A stretch of 64,000 nt of DNA. Origin: Arthrobacter sp. FW306-2-2C-D06B (lineage in GTDB: Bacteria > Actinomycetota > Actinomycetes > Actinomycetales > Micrococcaceae). The notes beneath the pieces were generated by a model, which saw only the letters and a program-made list of their open reading frames with translations, ran no database searches and was not told the origin of the DNA. The translations under genes and the position numbers were made by a program. This document shows, piece by piece, positions 43,044-52,230 of the stretch. Within the stretch, counting starts at the first letter, position 1. Each line of letters starts with the position of its first letter. Location: assembly GCF_021789175.1 (NCBI RefSeq), contig NZ_CP084560.1, positions 1,054,001-1,118,000 of the forward strand. The letters are read 5' to 3'.

Positions 43044-43870
43044 CAGCCGGGAACCTGCCTCGCAGAAAGTTGATTCGTGGAGCTGTGGCCGGCGGTACGC
43101 CGCGTGCCACAGCCTTCAACTTGGATCCACGCGAGGCCGGTCTGGTTGCTGTATTGCTGATTCTCGCGGCCGTGAGCTGGATCGTTTCTGCCGTGCAAAC
43201 GTCCGGGATGGACATGGGGCGTTGGACGGATCCCGGGCCGCTCGGTTTCTTCCTCACCACCTGGGTGGTGATGCTTGCGGCGATGATGTTTCCGTCGGTG
43301 GCGCCCATGGTTGTCGCTTACGCCAGGATCACCCACCACCGTCGGGAGACCGGGCGCTATGCCCCTCCGGGTTCCACGGCCGTGTTCGTTGCCGGCTACC
43401 TGATCTCGTGGACGATCTTCGGCCTCGCTGCCTATGCGCTCTACGCAATTGTCGCATCCCTCGTCCCCGGCTTTTTTGGCTCCGATCCGGGCGGTCGCTA
43501 TCTGGCAGCGGGAGTGATTTTTGTGGCGGCCGTCTACCAACTCACGCCGGCCAAGAACGTTTCGCTGATGAAGTGCCGGACGCCCATGGACTTCATTCTG
43601 CGCCGCATCCGCTACGGGACCTTTGGTGCGCTGCGTCTTGGACTCGAGCACGGCGCATGGTGCGTTGCTTGCTGCTGGGCGCTGATGGTGGCGCTCTTCG
43701 CGCTCGGCGTGATGAGCGTCGGCTGGATGGCTGTGGTGGGGGCGTTCATTGCCTTGGAGAAGATGCTCCCGTGGAGGCGGCTCGCTAACCGATCGGTCGC
43801 CGTCGCGCTCGCCGTGATCGCCTTGGCGATCGCCTTCACGCCCGCGATGGCACCGGGAGTCGGGATGTAA
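43040..43870 (+). CDS. DUF2182 metal-binding-like membrane protein
   Basis: A 276-residue protein with about six hydrophobic segments. Met/Cys/His-rich motifs are typical of DUF2182: MAAMMFPSVAPMV, LEHGAWCVACCWALMVALFALG and MKCRTPMDF, suggestive of copper or another soft metal. It is translationally coupled to DUF1326. Role inferred from residues only. Confidence 0.88.
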   Translation: MTAGNLPRRKLIRGAVAGGTPRATAFNLDPREAGLVAVLLILAAVSWIVSAVQTSGMDMGRWTDPGPLGFFLTTWVVMLAAMMFPSVAPMVVAYARITHHRRETGRYAPPGSTAVFVAGYLISWTIFGLAAYALYAIVASLVPGFFGSDPGGRYLAAGVIFVAAVYQLTPAKNVSLMKCRTPMDFILRRIRYGTFGALRLGLEHGAWCVACCWALMVALFALGVMSVGWMAVVGAFIALEKMLPWRRLANRSVAVALAVIALAIAFTPAMAPGVGM

Positions 43871-43915
43871 ATGCGGGGAAAAAATGGGACGGTCTCATTC
43901 ATTAAGGAGTCGGAA

Positions 43916-44332
43916 ATGACTGATGGCACTGGACTGATCGGACGTTTTTACAAAGAGATCATTGAGGGTGGAAATCTCGATCTGATTGATGAGCTGGCGA
44001 CGGACAACTTGGTCGACCACGAAGAGGCTCTCCCCGGGCAACCGCCTGGGAAGGAAGGTGTTCGGTTCTTCGTCTCCGCCATCCGGACGGCGTTCCCGGA
44101 CATCAAGGTCAAGACGATAGAGCCGTGGCTGACTGACGGAACCTTGGAGGCGTGCCACGTGGTGATGACGGGTACGCACCGCGGAGACATGGCGGGCGTG
44201 CCGGCGTCTGGCAATACCGTCGAATTCGGCGGGACCGACATCATCCGCGTCGAGGACGGCAAGGTTGCTGAGCACTGGGGATCCACAGACACCCTCAGCC
44301 TCATGCAGCAGATCGGTGCGATTCCGCAATAG
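43916..44332 (+). CDS. SnoaL-like ester cyclase-family protein
   Basis: A 138-residue protein with a SnoaL-like cone fold signature: YKEIIEGGNLDLIDELATDNLVDHE, GVRFFVSAIRTAFPDIKVKT, GDMAGVPASGNTVEFGGTDIIRVEDGKVAEHW. ATG 43916 follows AAGGAG. It lies 45 bases after the DUF2182 gene and is probably in the same unit; a terminator follows. Confidence 0.87.
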   Translation: MTDGTGLIGRFYKEIIEGGNLDLIDELATDNLVDHEEALPGQPPGKEGVRFFVSAIRTAFPDIKVKTIEPWLTDGTLEACHVVMTGTHRGDMAGVPASGNTVEFGGTDIIRVEDGKVAEHWGSTDTLSLMQQIGAIPQ

Positions 44333-44335
44333 CGT

Positions 44336-44367
44336 CTCCCGCCCGCGCTCCTAGCTGCGGGCGGGAG
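44336..44367 (+). terminator. Terminator after the SnoaL-like gene
   Basis: A perfect 11-bp GC-rich stem (44336-44346 with 44357-44367), 10-nt loop, 3 bases after the stop. Confidence 0.75.
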
Positions 44368-44435
44368 GCATTCGGAGGTGAGCCGGGAAGTCTGGTCGGC
44401 AGGTCGATACGTCTGTCCTAGAACCGGAGATCCCC

Positions 44436-45827
44436 GTGAAAATTCCGAGCGGAGCGTCCACCGGAGGTGGACTGGGAAGAGGTCTGCGTTCCCGGACCGC
44501 CCTGTTGCTGGCGTTTGCCTTCGCGGTCATGGCCGACCCTGTCTCCTCCGTCGCGTACGCCATTGAAGCGGCTCTGCGTGCCCTGAACGGCGATTTGGCT
44601 TGGCTGGTCCCGACGATGGTCTTGGTAGTGGCAATCGTCGCCTTGGTCATCGTGAACTACCGGCAGCTCCTCGCGCGCTACCCGAGAGGCGGCGGGGCGC
44701 CGGCCGCGGTGGGTGAGGCCTTCGGAGATGGCTGGTCCTTCATCCCGATTGGCGCGCTGGTGGTGGATTTCCTGCTCACTATCGCCATCAGTGTCTCTGC
44801 GGGATCCTCGGCGGTCATCGCTTATTTTCCCGCTCTTGCTCCCTGGCGTTTGCTACTCGGGCTGGGCTTGGTGGTCCTTGTCGGTGCCGCGACCTGGTTC
44901 GGTCATCTTGGCAGGCTGGTTTTCGCCGCGATGACGATGGCCTTTATCGTCGTTTCCGTTGTCGTCCTTGCCTACGGTCTGGGCGCAGCACCTCAACCGC
45001 TCGGCACGATCGTCGGGGCTCCAGGGCATCCACCAGTCCTTGCCGTGGTGCTTGCCTTCCCCGTCGCCATGGCCATGGCCACCGGTGTGGAAGCGGCGAC
45101 GTCGGCGGTCGCCCAGCTCGGTCAGCTCGGCAATGACGGGAAGCGGCGTTTCGGGCAGCTCACCCTCTGGCTGACTCTCGCCATCGTCGGCACTATCACG
45201 CTGGGTCTCGCCCTCGAGGCCGCGCAGCTGCACGTCGGCATCCCTCCAAAAGACAGCACGCAGATCGCCGAGCTCGCCCGCCTGGCTGCGCCGGCGCCCG
45301 TGTTCGCCGCGTTCCAGCTCGTTACTGCGCTGCTGCTTCTCTCGGCGGCCTCCTCGGGTTTCCAAGCGGGACCGGGCCTGCTCAAAGCTCTGGCGCGCCA
45401 CATCAACCCCAACGGTGAGACCGTCGGCGTCCTTCCTCTCTCGCTGGGCCGTACCAACCACCACCACACGCCCTATTGGGGTGTGGCGGTGTTCATCGTG
45501 CTGGCCGGTGCCGTAACAGCCGTCGCCGGGGGCAACGACCAGGAGCTTGTCCTGTTCTACGCAGTCGCGGTCTTCCTCAGCTTCCTTGGCGGTCTGGTCT
45601 CCATGGCCCTTTTGGCCCGCAAGGAACGCCAGCCGGGGGTCTTCATCCTCAATACTGTCGGAGCCCTCGCTGTGACCTTCACTCTCGTTGTCAATCTCTC
45701 CCGCGGGTTCCCCATCGTCAGCCTCGCCGCCGCCGTCGCCGTCGCGGGCTTCCTTTACCGGGCCTGGACCAAAGCAGGATGCCCCCGCGGCATCCGCAAC
45801 GTGGCCGCCGAAGCAGAAATCGAATGA
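44436..45827 (+). CDS. APC-superfamily amino-acid permease-like transporter
   Basis: A 463-residue protein with about twelve membrane segments: TALLLAFAFAVMADPVSSVAYAIEAAL (helix 1 break), GGGAPAAVGEAFGDGW, PVAMAMATGVEAATSAVAQL and SSGFQAGPGLLKAL. GTG 44436 follows GGAGA. Substrate unknown. It converges on a DUF2254 gene with 12 bases between stops. Confidence 0.83.
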   Translation: MKIPSGASTGGGLGRGLRSRTALLLAFAFAVMADPVSSVAYAIEAALRALNGDLAWLVPTMVLVVAIVALVIVNYRQLLARYPRGGGAPAAVGEAFGDGWSFIPIGALVVDFLLTIAISVSAGSSAVIAYFPALAPWRLLLGLGLVVLVGAATWFGHLGRLVFAAMTMAFIVVSVVVLAYGLGAAPQPLGTIVGAPGHPPVLAVVLAFPVAMAMATGVEAATSAVAQLGQLGNDGKRRFGQLTLWLTLAIVGTITLGLALEAAQLHVGIPPKDSTQIAELARLAAPAPVFAAFQLVTALLLLSAASSGFQAGPGLLKALARHINPNGETVGVLPLSLGRTNHHHTPYWGVAVFIVLAGAVTAVAGGNDQELVLFYAVAVFLSFLGGLVSMALLARKERQPGVFILNTVGALAVTFTLVVNLSRGFPIVSLAAAVAVAGFLYRAWTKAGCPRGIRNVAAEAEIE

Positions 45828-45839
45828 CGCACGCAAACC

Positions 45840-47183
45840 TTAGTTTGCGGCGTCGCTCGCGCCGTCGGCGTCGTGGAAGGCTTCGAGCAGTGCCGCGCCC
45901 TCCGCGAGGAGCGGTTCGCGATCGGCTGGCTGGGCCACGAGCCGGGCCACGTCGCTCATGAGGGTCTCGACGTAATGACGCACGACAGCGTGGTGGGCTG
46001 CGTCGCCGAACCACACAAGCTCACGGCACGCGCGGAACAGGGCCCTGACGACGCGAGGCTCGTTCGCGCCGTAGCGTCGCACCTGTCCGAGGGCCAGGTC
46101 CACGAGATAGGCGAAATCGCGGGCCGGTACGTAAAGTCTCACGGTGCCTTGCGCGTCCGCCACGGCCTGCGGCCCGTGCTGCCGGAGTGAGAGGGCCGCG
46201 AGGATCGAGGCGAGATGGTCCACCGCTTGGTTCGCAGTGTAGGGGTCGTTGATGGCGGGCGAGAGCGCTTTGGACGCGACGTCGGCGAGTTGCCGGATCC
46301 CGAAGGCGACGTCCTGCTCAAGGGTCCGCTCGTAACCGATCCGCACGCTCTCGGCGAGCGCCCGGCGGAGTTCAGTGCCGCCGTCGAGGGCAAGAGGACG
46401 CGCGCCGTCGCCGGTGGCCTCCCACACCCAGGCGAGCGGGGAACCCGCGACGACGTGTCGGCCGATCATGGGCACCATCCGGCCAGTGAGGCCCCGGCTC
46501 GCGAGCACCCCGACGAACGCCTCCACATGGAAGGCTTGGACATATCCGGACTGCGGTACCGGCAAAGCGGTGGCGCCGGGCGGCGGGTTTGGCATGCGGA
46601 TTCCGGGATCACCAGGGACGAAGGACCGCTCGATCACCTTGAGGGTGGCCTTCTCGACGCCCTTCATGACTTGGTCCACCTGGATCGAATGGGACAGATG
46701 GTGGGCGAAGAAGACGAGCATGACCATGCTCACGAACAGCAGCAGGAGTGCGCCGCTCACCGCGAGGCGCGGGTAGTCCTGGGTGCGCTGTCCGGCGGCG
46801 ATGCCGACGGTGTAGAGGCCAGCCGTGCTGTACGCGAACGTGGCCACGAACGCGCTAAGGGTCACCTGGTTGGGGATATCGCGCAGGAAGTTCCGCAACA
46901 ACCGCGGGCTGAACTGCGTCGACGCGAGCTGCAGTGCCACGACGGTGAGGCCGAGCACGACGGCGATGACAGTCACCATGGTGCTCGCAATCCCGATGAG
47001 CAGGTTCCGCGCGTCGTCGGATGTCCCTTGGAAGAGGAGGACGGCGAAGGGTGACGTAGCGTCGAGCTGCACCGCGGAAAGGCCCGCGCCGGCGATGATC
47101 GCGATGATGACGGCGCAGGTCGGCATCGCCCACAGGGCACTCGCCAGATACTCCCGAACGGCCTCACGCCTCACAAGTGTCAC
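45840..47183 (-). CDS. DUF2254 membrane protein
   Basis: A 447-residue protein: four N-terminal membrane helices (AMPTCAVIIAIIAGAGL, STMVTVIAVVLGLTVVALQL, SAFVATFAYSTAGLYTVG, LLLLFVSMVMLVFFAHHL) and a large cytosolic part with SPAINDPYTANQAVDHLASIL, the DUF2254 hallmark. Start codon uncertain (GTG 47183 chosen; TTG 47210 and GTG 47174 possible). Function unknown. Confidence 0.87.
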   Translation of the reverse strand: MTLVRREAVREYLASALWAMPTCAVIIAIIAGAGLSAVQLDATSPFAVLLFQGTSDDARNLLIGIASTMVTVIAVVLGLTVVALQLASTQFSPRLLRNFLRDIPNQVTLSAFVATFAYSTAGLYTVGIAAGQRTQDYPRLAVSGALLLLFVSMVMLVFFAHHLSHSIQVDQVMKGVEKATLKVIERSFVPGDPGIRMPNPPPGATALPVPQSGYVQAFHVEAFVGVLASRGLTGRMVPMIGRHVVAGSPLAWVWEATGDGARPLALDGGTELRRALAESVRIGYERTLEQDVAFGIRQLADVASKALSPAINDPYTANQAVDHLASILAALSLRQHGPQAVADAQGTVRLYVPARDFAYLVDLALGQVRRYGANEPRVVRALFRACRELVWFGDAAHHAVVRHYVETLMSDVARLVAQPADREPLLAEGAALLEAFHDADGASDAAN

Positions 47184-47283
47184 TCTCGACTGAGGGTGCC
47201 CGCCAGTCAAGGGGAAGCTTGTGAAAAGTAGATATCGGACGGTCGCTCCACCGGTAAGAATTGGACAATGTGCAGTGCACTAA

Positions 47284-47303
47284 AAGTGCAGTATGATGCA
47301 CTT
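47284..47303. promoter_or_regulatory. Operator palindrome at the XRE-cupin start
   Basis: AAGTGCA-N6-TGCACTT is a perfect 7+7 palindrome that abuts the ATG at 47304. Another palindrome with the same half-site (AGTGCACT) lies at 47274-47281, giving repeated sites for autoregulation. Confidence 0.75.
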
Positions 47304-47897
47304 ATGGATGAGAGTACAACTGCCCTGGCATCCGCAATCGGCGCCCGGGTCAGGCAGGAGCGGCAGTCGCGGGGCTGGACCCTTGACCAATTGGCGGATG
47401 CTGCCGGCGTGAGCCGCCGAATGGTGGTCAACGTCGAGCAGGGCGCCGCGAATCCGAGCGTGGGAACCTTGCTGAGGATCAGCGACGCGCTCGGAGTCGG
47501 GCTGCCGGCCTTGGTCGAATCGCCCCAGCCCAAACCGGTAAAGGTCACCCGCCGCGGTGAAGGAGCGGCATTGTGGAGCAGCGCTTCCGGCGGCCAAGGG
47601 GTGCTGGTGGCCGGCACTGAATCGCCGGACGTGGTTGAACTGTGGGACTGGACCTTGAGCCCTGGTGACCATCACGTGAGCGAGGCCCACACCACGGGTA
47701 CCAAGGAACTTTTGCAGGTTCAGGAGGGCACAGTGGTGGTCGAGATCGCAGGGCAAGCGATCACCCTCGATACCGGCGACGCTGTCAGCTTCCCGGGCAA
47801 CGTGGCGCACTCCTATGCCAATCCGGGCACGGGGCCGGCGAGGTTCTCCCTGGCCGTTTTCGAACCCGGCGTAGGGTCCGGACACAGGCATGAGTAA
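47304..47897 (+). CDS. XRE-family regulator with cupin sensor domain
   Basis: A 197-residue protein: HTH_3 domain (RVRQERQSRGWTLDQLADAAGVSR) and C-terminal cupin (ELLQVQEGTVVVEIAGQAITL...GDAVSFPGNVAHSYANP). It overlaps the DMT transporter gene by 8 bases, so it probably controls that exporter in response to a small molecule bound in the cupin. Operator-like repeats precede the ATG. Confidence 0.9.
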   Translation: MDESTTALASAIGARVRQERQSRGWTLDQLADAAGVSRRMVVNVEQGAANPSVGTLLRISDALGVGLPALVESPQPKPVKVTRRGEGAALWSSASGGQGVLVAGTESPDVVELWDWTLSPGDHHVSEAHTTGTKELLQVQEGTVVVEIAGQAITLDTGDAVSFPGNVAHSYANPGTGPARFSLAVFEPGVGSGHRHE

Positions 47898-48795
47898 ACG
47901 CGCAATCCGCGGTGCCGCGGTGCCACCATGGGGGCTGGCGGTTGCCGCGATGTTGTCGGTCCAGTTGGGGTCCGCCCTTTCGGTGGACCTGATCCCTGTG
48001 GTGGGCGCCGCCGGTACCGCGTGGCTGAGGCTTAGCGTGGGAGCACTCATCTTCCTGGCAGTGGCCAGGCCTCCGCTGCGTGCGGTACGCCGTCGCGATG
48101 TGCCGGTGCTCCTCGCGCTGGGTGTCGCCACGGGGCTGATGACCATCGCGTTCCTCGCCGCCATCGAGCGCATCCCGCTCGGCACCGCCGTCGCGATCGA
48201 GTTCCTTGGCCCGTTGACCGTCGCCTCCCTGCGCAGTCACAACGCGAGGGCCCTTCTCTGGCCTGCTCTCGCGCTTGTGGGAGTCGTACTGCTCACCGAA
48301 CCCTGGCAAGGGCAAATCGACCTTGCGGGTATCGGGTTCGCCGTCCTCGCCGCCGTTGGGTGGGCTGCCTACATTCTGCTCACCCAACGCGTTGGCGATC
48401 GCTTCACCGGCATCGGAACACTTTCGCTCACGGTTCCCGTGGCTGCCGTCACGGCAGCGGTCGTCGGTATCCCGCAAGCCGCTGGACAGCTCACTTTCGG
48501 TGTCCTCGCTACCGCAGTCGCGGTGGCTGTCCTGATGCCCGTGTTGCCCTTCATCCTGGAGTTGCTCGCGTTGCGCCGGATGACTTCAGCCGCCTTCGGC
48601 ACCCTGATGGCGCTCGAACCCGCTTTCGGCGTTCTCCTCGGGCTGCTCGTGCTGCACCAGCAGCCCTCGCTCATCCAGTTTGTCGGCATCACGCTGGTGG
48701 TCCTCGCCGGCGCCGCAGCGCAACGCGGTGGTCGACGTCACCCGCTCACCACTGATCAGACCGGGACGCGCCCGGACCTTGACCTTGTCGGCTAG
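47890..48795 (+). CDS. EamA/RhtA-like DMT-superfamily transporter
   Basis: A 301-residue protein with ten predicted membrane segments and two EamA halves (AWLRLSVGALIFLAVARPP; AFGTLMALEPAFGVLLGLLVLHQ). It resembles the RhtA group that exports threonine, homoserine or other metabolites. Its start lies inside the end of the XRE-cupin gene. Confidence 0.88.
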   Translation: MSKRAIRGAAVPPWGLAVAAMLSVQLGSALSVDLIPVVGAAGTAWLRLSVGALIFLAVARPPLRAVRRRDVPVLLALGVATGLMTIAFLAAIERIPLGTAVAIEFLGPLTVASLRSHNARALLWPALALVGVVLLTEPWQGQIDLAGIGFAVLAAVGWAAYILLTQRVGDRFTGIGTLSLTVPVAAVTAAVVGIPQAAGQLTFGVLATAVAVAVLMPVLPFILELLALRRMTSAAFGTLMALEPAFGVLLGLLVLHQQPSLIQFVGITLVVLAGAAAQRGGRRHPLTTDQTGTRPDLDLVG

Positions 48796-48888
48796 ATAGG
48801 GAGCTGGAGTCCTTGACTTCAAGTTCGGGCTCAACAAGGGTGGAAGGGATCGATCCAAGCGAAATTCTTTCGAAACAGGAGATCCACA

Positions 48889-49449
48889 ATGACTCTTCCC
48901 AACGGTTTGACCCCCGGCACGTGGTTGCTGGACATGTCCCACAGCGAAATTGGCTTCAGTGTCCGGCACGCCGGCATCAGCAAGGTCCGCGGACGCTTCA
49001 CTGACGCGAGCGCCGAGGCCCGCATCCGCGAGTCCCTCGCCGACGCGTCGCTCCACGCAACCGTCAAGACCGCGAGCTTCGACTCCGGCGACGCCAACCG
49101 CGACGCCCACGTCCGCGGTGCCGACTTCTTCGACGTCGAGAAATACCCGGAGATGACCTTCCGGGCCACGAGCGTAGAGGGCGACGGCGAGGACTACACT
49201 CTCACGGGCGACCTCACCATCAGGGGGATCACCAAGCCGGTGGAGCTGGAAGTTGAGTTCACCGGCGTCGCGGTTGATCCTTTCGGCGCGACCCGCGCCG
49301 GGTTCTCCGCCGAAACCGAAATCAGCCGGAAGGACTTCGGACTGACGTGGAACGCAGCTTTGGAGACCGGCGGTTTCCTGGTGAGCGACAAAGTGAAGAT
49401 CAACCTCGAGGCTGCCCTCGTGAAGCAGGGCGAGCCCGCAGCCGAGTAG
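48889..49449 (+). CDS. YceI-family protein
   Basis: A 186-residue lipocalin-like YceI protein: GTWLLDMSHSEIGFSVRHAGISKVRGRF, DANRDAHVRGADFFDVEKYPEMTFR and RAGFSAETEISRKDFGLTWN. No signal peptide is seen, so it is a cytosolic isoprenoid/lipid-binding type. AGGAGA precedes ATG 48889. Confidence 0.93.
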   Translation: MTLPNGLTPGTWLLDMSHSEIGFSVRHAGISKVRGRFTDASAEARIRESLADASLHATVKTASFDSGDANRDAHVRGADFFDVEKYPEMTFRATSVEGDGEDYTLTGDLTIRGITKPVELEVEFTGVAVDPFGATRAGFSAETEISRKDFGLTWNAALETGGFLVSDKVKINLEAALVKQGEPAAE

Positions 49450-49474
49450 TCAGAGCCGAGTAGTCAAGAGGTAG

Positions 49475-49521
49475 CCGGCCGCCCGCTCAACTCACGGTGT
49501 AAGAGTTGAGCGGGCGGCCGG
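49475..49521. terminator. Bidirectional terminator with perfect 19-bp stem
   Basis: Arms 49475-49493 and 49503-49521 are perfectly complementary around a 9-nt loop between convergent genes; the right arm and loop contain the last codons and the left arm the stop of the response-regulator gene. Confidence 0.85.
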
Positions 49522-50155
49522 TGCTGCCATAGGTCAGGTCCAAAATGAGAAGGCCTTTTTGCTCCAGGACGCTGAGGTAACGCTGGGCAGTTGGGCGGCT
49601 GACACCGAGCTGCTCGGCGATCTGAGCAGCACTGATGGGACCCCCGGCGGCGCGGACGGCGTCGAGCGCTTTCTGCATGGTGGGCTGCAGGCGCGGCGCC
49701 GGAGGGGCGGCCCTGACCCCCGCCGAGCGCGCGTTGTAGAGGCCGTCAATAGTGGCTTGGTCGGCAGTTGAAGCGGAATCCAGCTCCTGCCGCCAGCTCC
49801 GGTACGCCTCCAACTGCGTGCGGAGCCGGTCAAAGCTGAAGGGCTTGACGAGGTAATAGACCGCGCCGCTAGTCATTGCTGACTTGACGGTGGCCAGGTC
49901 CTGGGCAGCGGTGACGATGATGCAATCAACGTCGGTTCCGGAAGCCTGCAGGGACCGCAGCATCGAGATCCCGTCCTCGTCCGGAAGGTGTACATCGAGC
50001 AAGAGCAGGTCCGGGTTGAGGCGCTCAATTGCCTCCCGAGCGGCTGTGGCGCTGTACACCTGACCGACGCATTCGAAACCGTCAACCCTGGCCACGCGGG
50101 CAGCGTGGATTCCGGCGACCCGGAAATCGTCGTCAACCATCAATGTCTTAATCAA
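49487..50155 (-). CDS. CitB/DcuR-type response regulator
   Basis: A 222-residue regulator: receiver domain (LMVDDDFRVAGIHAARV, LLLLDVHLPDEDG with the phospho-Asp, VKSAMTSGAVYYLVKPF) and a C-terminal HTH (SAAQIAEQLGVSRPTAQRYLSVLEQKG). This is the class paired with CitA/DcuS carboxylate sensors. TTG 50155 is chosen because AGGAG is well spaced. No sensor kinase lies nearby; it is divergent from an ABC importer that it may control. Confidence 0.87.
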   Translation of the reverse strand: MIKTLMVDDDFRVAGIHAARVARVDGFECVGQVYSATAAREAIERLNPDLLLLDVHLPDEDGISMLRSLQASGTDVDCIIVTAAQDLATVKSAMTSGAVYYLVKPFSFDRLRTQLEAYRSWRQELDSASTADQATIDGLYNARSAGVRAAPPAPRLQPTMQKALDAVRAAGGPISAAQIAEQLGVSRPTAQRYLSVLEQKGLLILDLTYGSTGRPLNSYTVS

Positions 50156-50360
50156 CGTCTGCGCTCCTGTCCTTTCCGCGACGGTGCGGGCATTTCCCGG
50201 GTAGTTGAAGCGACGGCAGAAAACGCACAAAACGTGCACTTTTGCGGCTAAGGCGCACAACTTACTGAAGACTTCTGGCCCGGATGAACCCTTCCTAAGC
50301 TTTACACAGTTCCAGTGATCCACATCACGAATTCGTCGGACTCCCAATGAAGGGATCCGG

Positions 50361-51275
50361 ATGACAGCGCAAGCTGCCGCTGGAAAAACGAACGAAAGAC
50401 AGAGAGGTCTTAGCGTTATGAATGCTAACCACCCCAACCGGCCGCCCGGGGCCCCTGAGAGGGAAGAGGTCGCCGCGGGCATCGACATCGTCGGGTTGAC
50501 CAAGCGTTACCTCACGCCCAAGCACGAGACATTCACTGCCATCCGCGATGTGACGCTGAGGGTCGAACCCGGCGAGTTCTGCGCGATCGTCGGACCGACG
50601 GGCTGCGGCAAGTCGACCACCCTCGCTCAGGTTTCCGGACTCGAGCGGCCAAGCGCCGGTTCGGTGAGGGTCCACGATCAGATCGTTGACGGCATCACCA
50701 ACGGCGTCAGCTACATGTTCCAGGCGGACGCACTCTTCCCGTGGAAGACCGTTCTCGGGAACGTCTTGATCGGCCCGGTCCTGCTCGGAACCCCCAAGAA
50801 GGAAGCCACCTTGCTCGCAAGGGATTGGCTGCGCCGCGTGGGCCTGGCCGGCTTCGAGGACCGGTATCCGCACCAGTTGTCCGGCGGTATGCGCAAGCGC
50901 GTCGCCATGGCGGCGGCCCTGATCAACAACCCGCGGATCCTCTTGATGGACGAGCCGTTCGGCGCCCTCGATGTGCAGACCAAGGCCATCATGCAGAACG
51001 AGCTGCTGCAGCTCTGGGAGGAACTGCGCCCCTCTGTCCTGTTCATCACGCACGACCTCGACGAGGCAGTGGCGCTGGCGGACAAGGTGGTCATCATGAC
51101 CAGCAGCCCGGGCACGATCAAGGATGTCTTTGACATCGATCTGCCCAGGCCGCGTGGAGATGTCCAGAAGATCCGGCACGAGGAGCGGTTCCTGGAGCTG
51201 CAGGGCCAGATCTGGGAGTCCTTGAAGGACGAAGTCACCCGTGCCTACAAGCAGTCGGCGGGTGTAGCAGCATGA
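50361..51275 (+). CDS. ABC importer ATPase (SsuB/TauB/NrtD-like)
   Basis: A 304-residue ATPase: Walker A GPTGCGKSTT, Q-loop FQADALFPWKTV, signature LSGGMRKRVAMAAAL, Walker B ILLMDEP, H-loop FITHDLDEA. It belongs to the nitrate/sulfonate/taurine class. First gene of an ATPase-permease-binding-protein operon, overlapping the permease by 4 bases. Start at ATG 50361 (AAGGGA upstream); ATG 50418 is an alternative. Confidence 0.92.
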   Translation: MTAQAAAGKTNERQRGLSVMNANHPNRPPGAPEREEVAAGIDIVGLTKRYLTPKHETFTAIRDVTLRVEPGEFCAIVGPTGCGKSTTLAQVSGLERPSAGSVRVHDQIVDGITNGVSYMFQADALFPWKTVLGNVLIGPVLLGTPKKEATLLARDWLRRVGLAGFEDRYPHQLSGGMRKRVAMAAALINNPRILLMDEPFGALDVQTKAIMQNELLQLWEELRPSVLFITHDLDEAVALADKVVIMTSSPGTIKDVFDIDLPRPRGDVQKIRHEERFLELQGQIWESLKDEVTRAYKQSAGVAA

Positions 51276-52162
51276 CAACCACAATCAGTAGAGGTGCTCC
51301 CGTGCAAGAGCAAACGCAAGCGCAAGCGCAAGCGAGTGAGCTTAAGGCTTCGGCCCGGCGTTCCATGAACCGCCGCACCATCTGGGTCTGGGGCGGCCGT
51401 GCCATCCTCGCGGTCATCGTGATCGGTGGCTGGCAGTGGTTCACGACGGAGGGCTGGGTGGACAAGTTCTTCTTCGGCCAGCCGACCGAAATCTGGAACA
51501 GCCTGGTCAACCTCTTCACCGAGGGCACGGCATTCGGCACCATCTGGGAGAACCTCGGGGTCACGATGCAGGAAGCGTTCATGGGCTTCGCGCTCGGCAC
51601 GCTCGTAGGTGTCGTCCTGGGCCTGCTCCTGGGCTCGAACAAGTACCTCTCGGCCGTGGTCGGACCGTACATCCGGATCGTGAACTCGATTCCAAGAATC
51701 GTTCTCGGATCGATCTTCATCGTCGCGTTCGGCCTGGGCACCTTCCCGAAGGTGCTGCTCGCAGCAGTCCTGGTCTTCTTCGTCGTCTTCTTCAACGCCT
51801 TCCAGGGCGTCCGTGAAGTGGACCAGAACCTGGTCGGAAACGTGCGGGTCCTGGGTGCATCTCCGCTGCAGGTAGCGATCCACGTGACCATTCCCTCGGC
51901 AATGACCTGGATCATCGCAAGCCTGCACACGGCGTTCGGTTTCGCGATCATCGGTGCACTTGTCGCTGAAGTGCTCGGCGCCCAGCAGGGAATCGGCCTG
52001 ATCATCAGCCAGGCACAGGGGACCTTCGATCCCAACACGGTCTTCGCCTGCATGGTGATCATCTCTGTCATCACGCTCGGCGCCGAAGCCCTCATCACCT
52101 TGCTAGAGCACAAGCTGCTCAAATGGCGGCCACCAAACCGTTCCGAAGCCCAGGCGATCTGA
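51272..52162 (+). CDS. ABC importer permease (SsuC/TauC-like)
   Basis: A 296-residue permease with six membrane segments and the BPD_transp_1 EAA-like loop (NAFQGVREVDQNLVGNVRVLGASPLQVAIHVTIPSAM). The N-terminal ~35 residues are Gln/Ala-rich (EQTQAQAQASE). Coupled to the ATPase gene. Confidence 0.92.
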   Translation: MTTTISRGAPVQEQTQAQAQASELKASARRSMNRRTIWVWGGRAILAVIVIGGWQWFTTEGWVDKFFFGQPTEIWNSLVNLFTEGTAFGTIWENLGVTMQEAFMGFALGTLVGVVLGLLLGSNKYLSAVVGPYIRIVNSIPRIVLGSIFIVAFGLGTFPKVLLAAVLVFFVVFFNAFQGVREVDQNLVGNVRVLGASPLQVAIHVTIPSAMTWIIASLHTAFGFAIIGALVAEVLGAQQGIGLIISQAQGTFDPNTVFACMVIISVITLGAEALITLLEHKLLKWRPPNRSEAQAI

Positions 52163-52230
52163 CGACCGCCGTCCCTCAATCCACACTTACCCAACGCTCG
52201 AATCCTCACAATCGAAGGAAAAGCACAACC

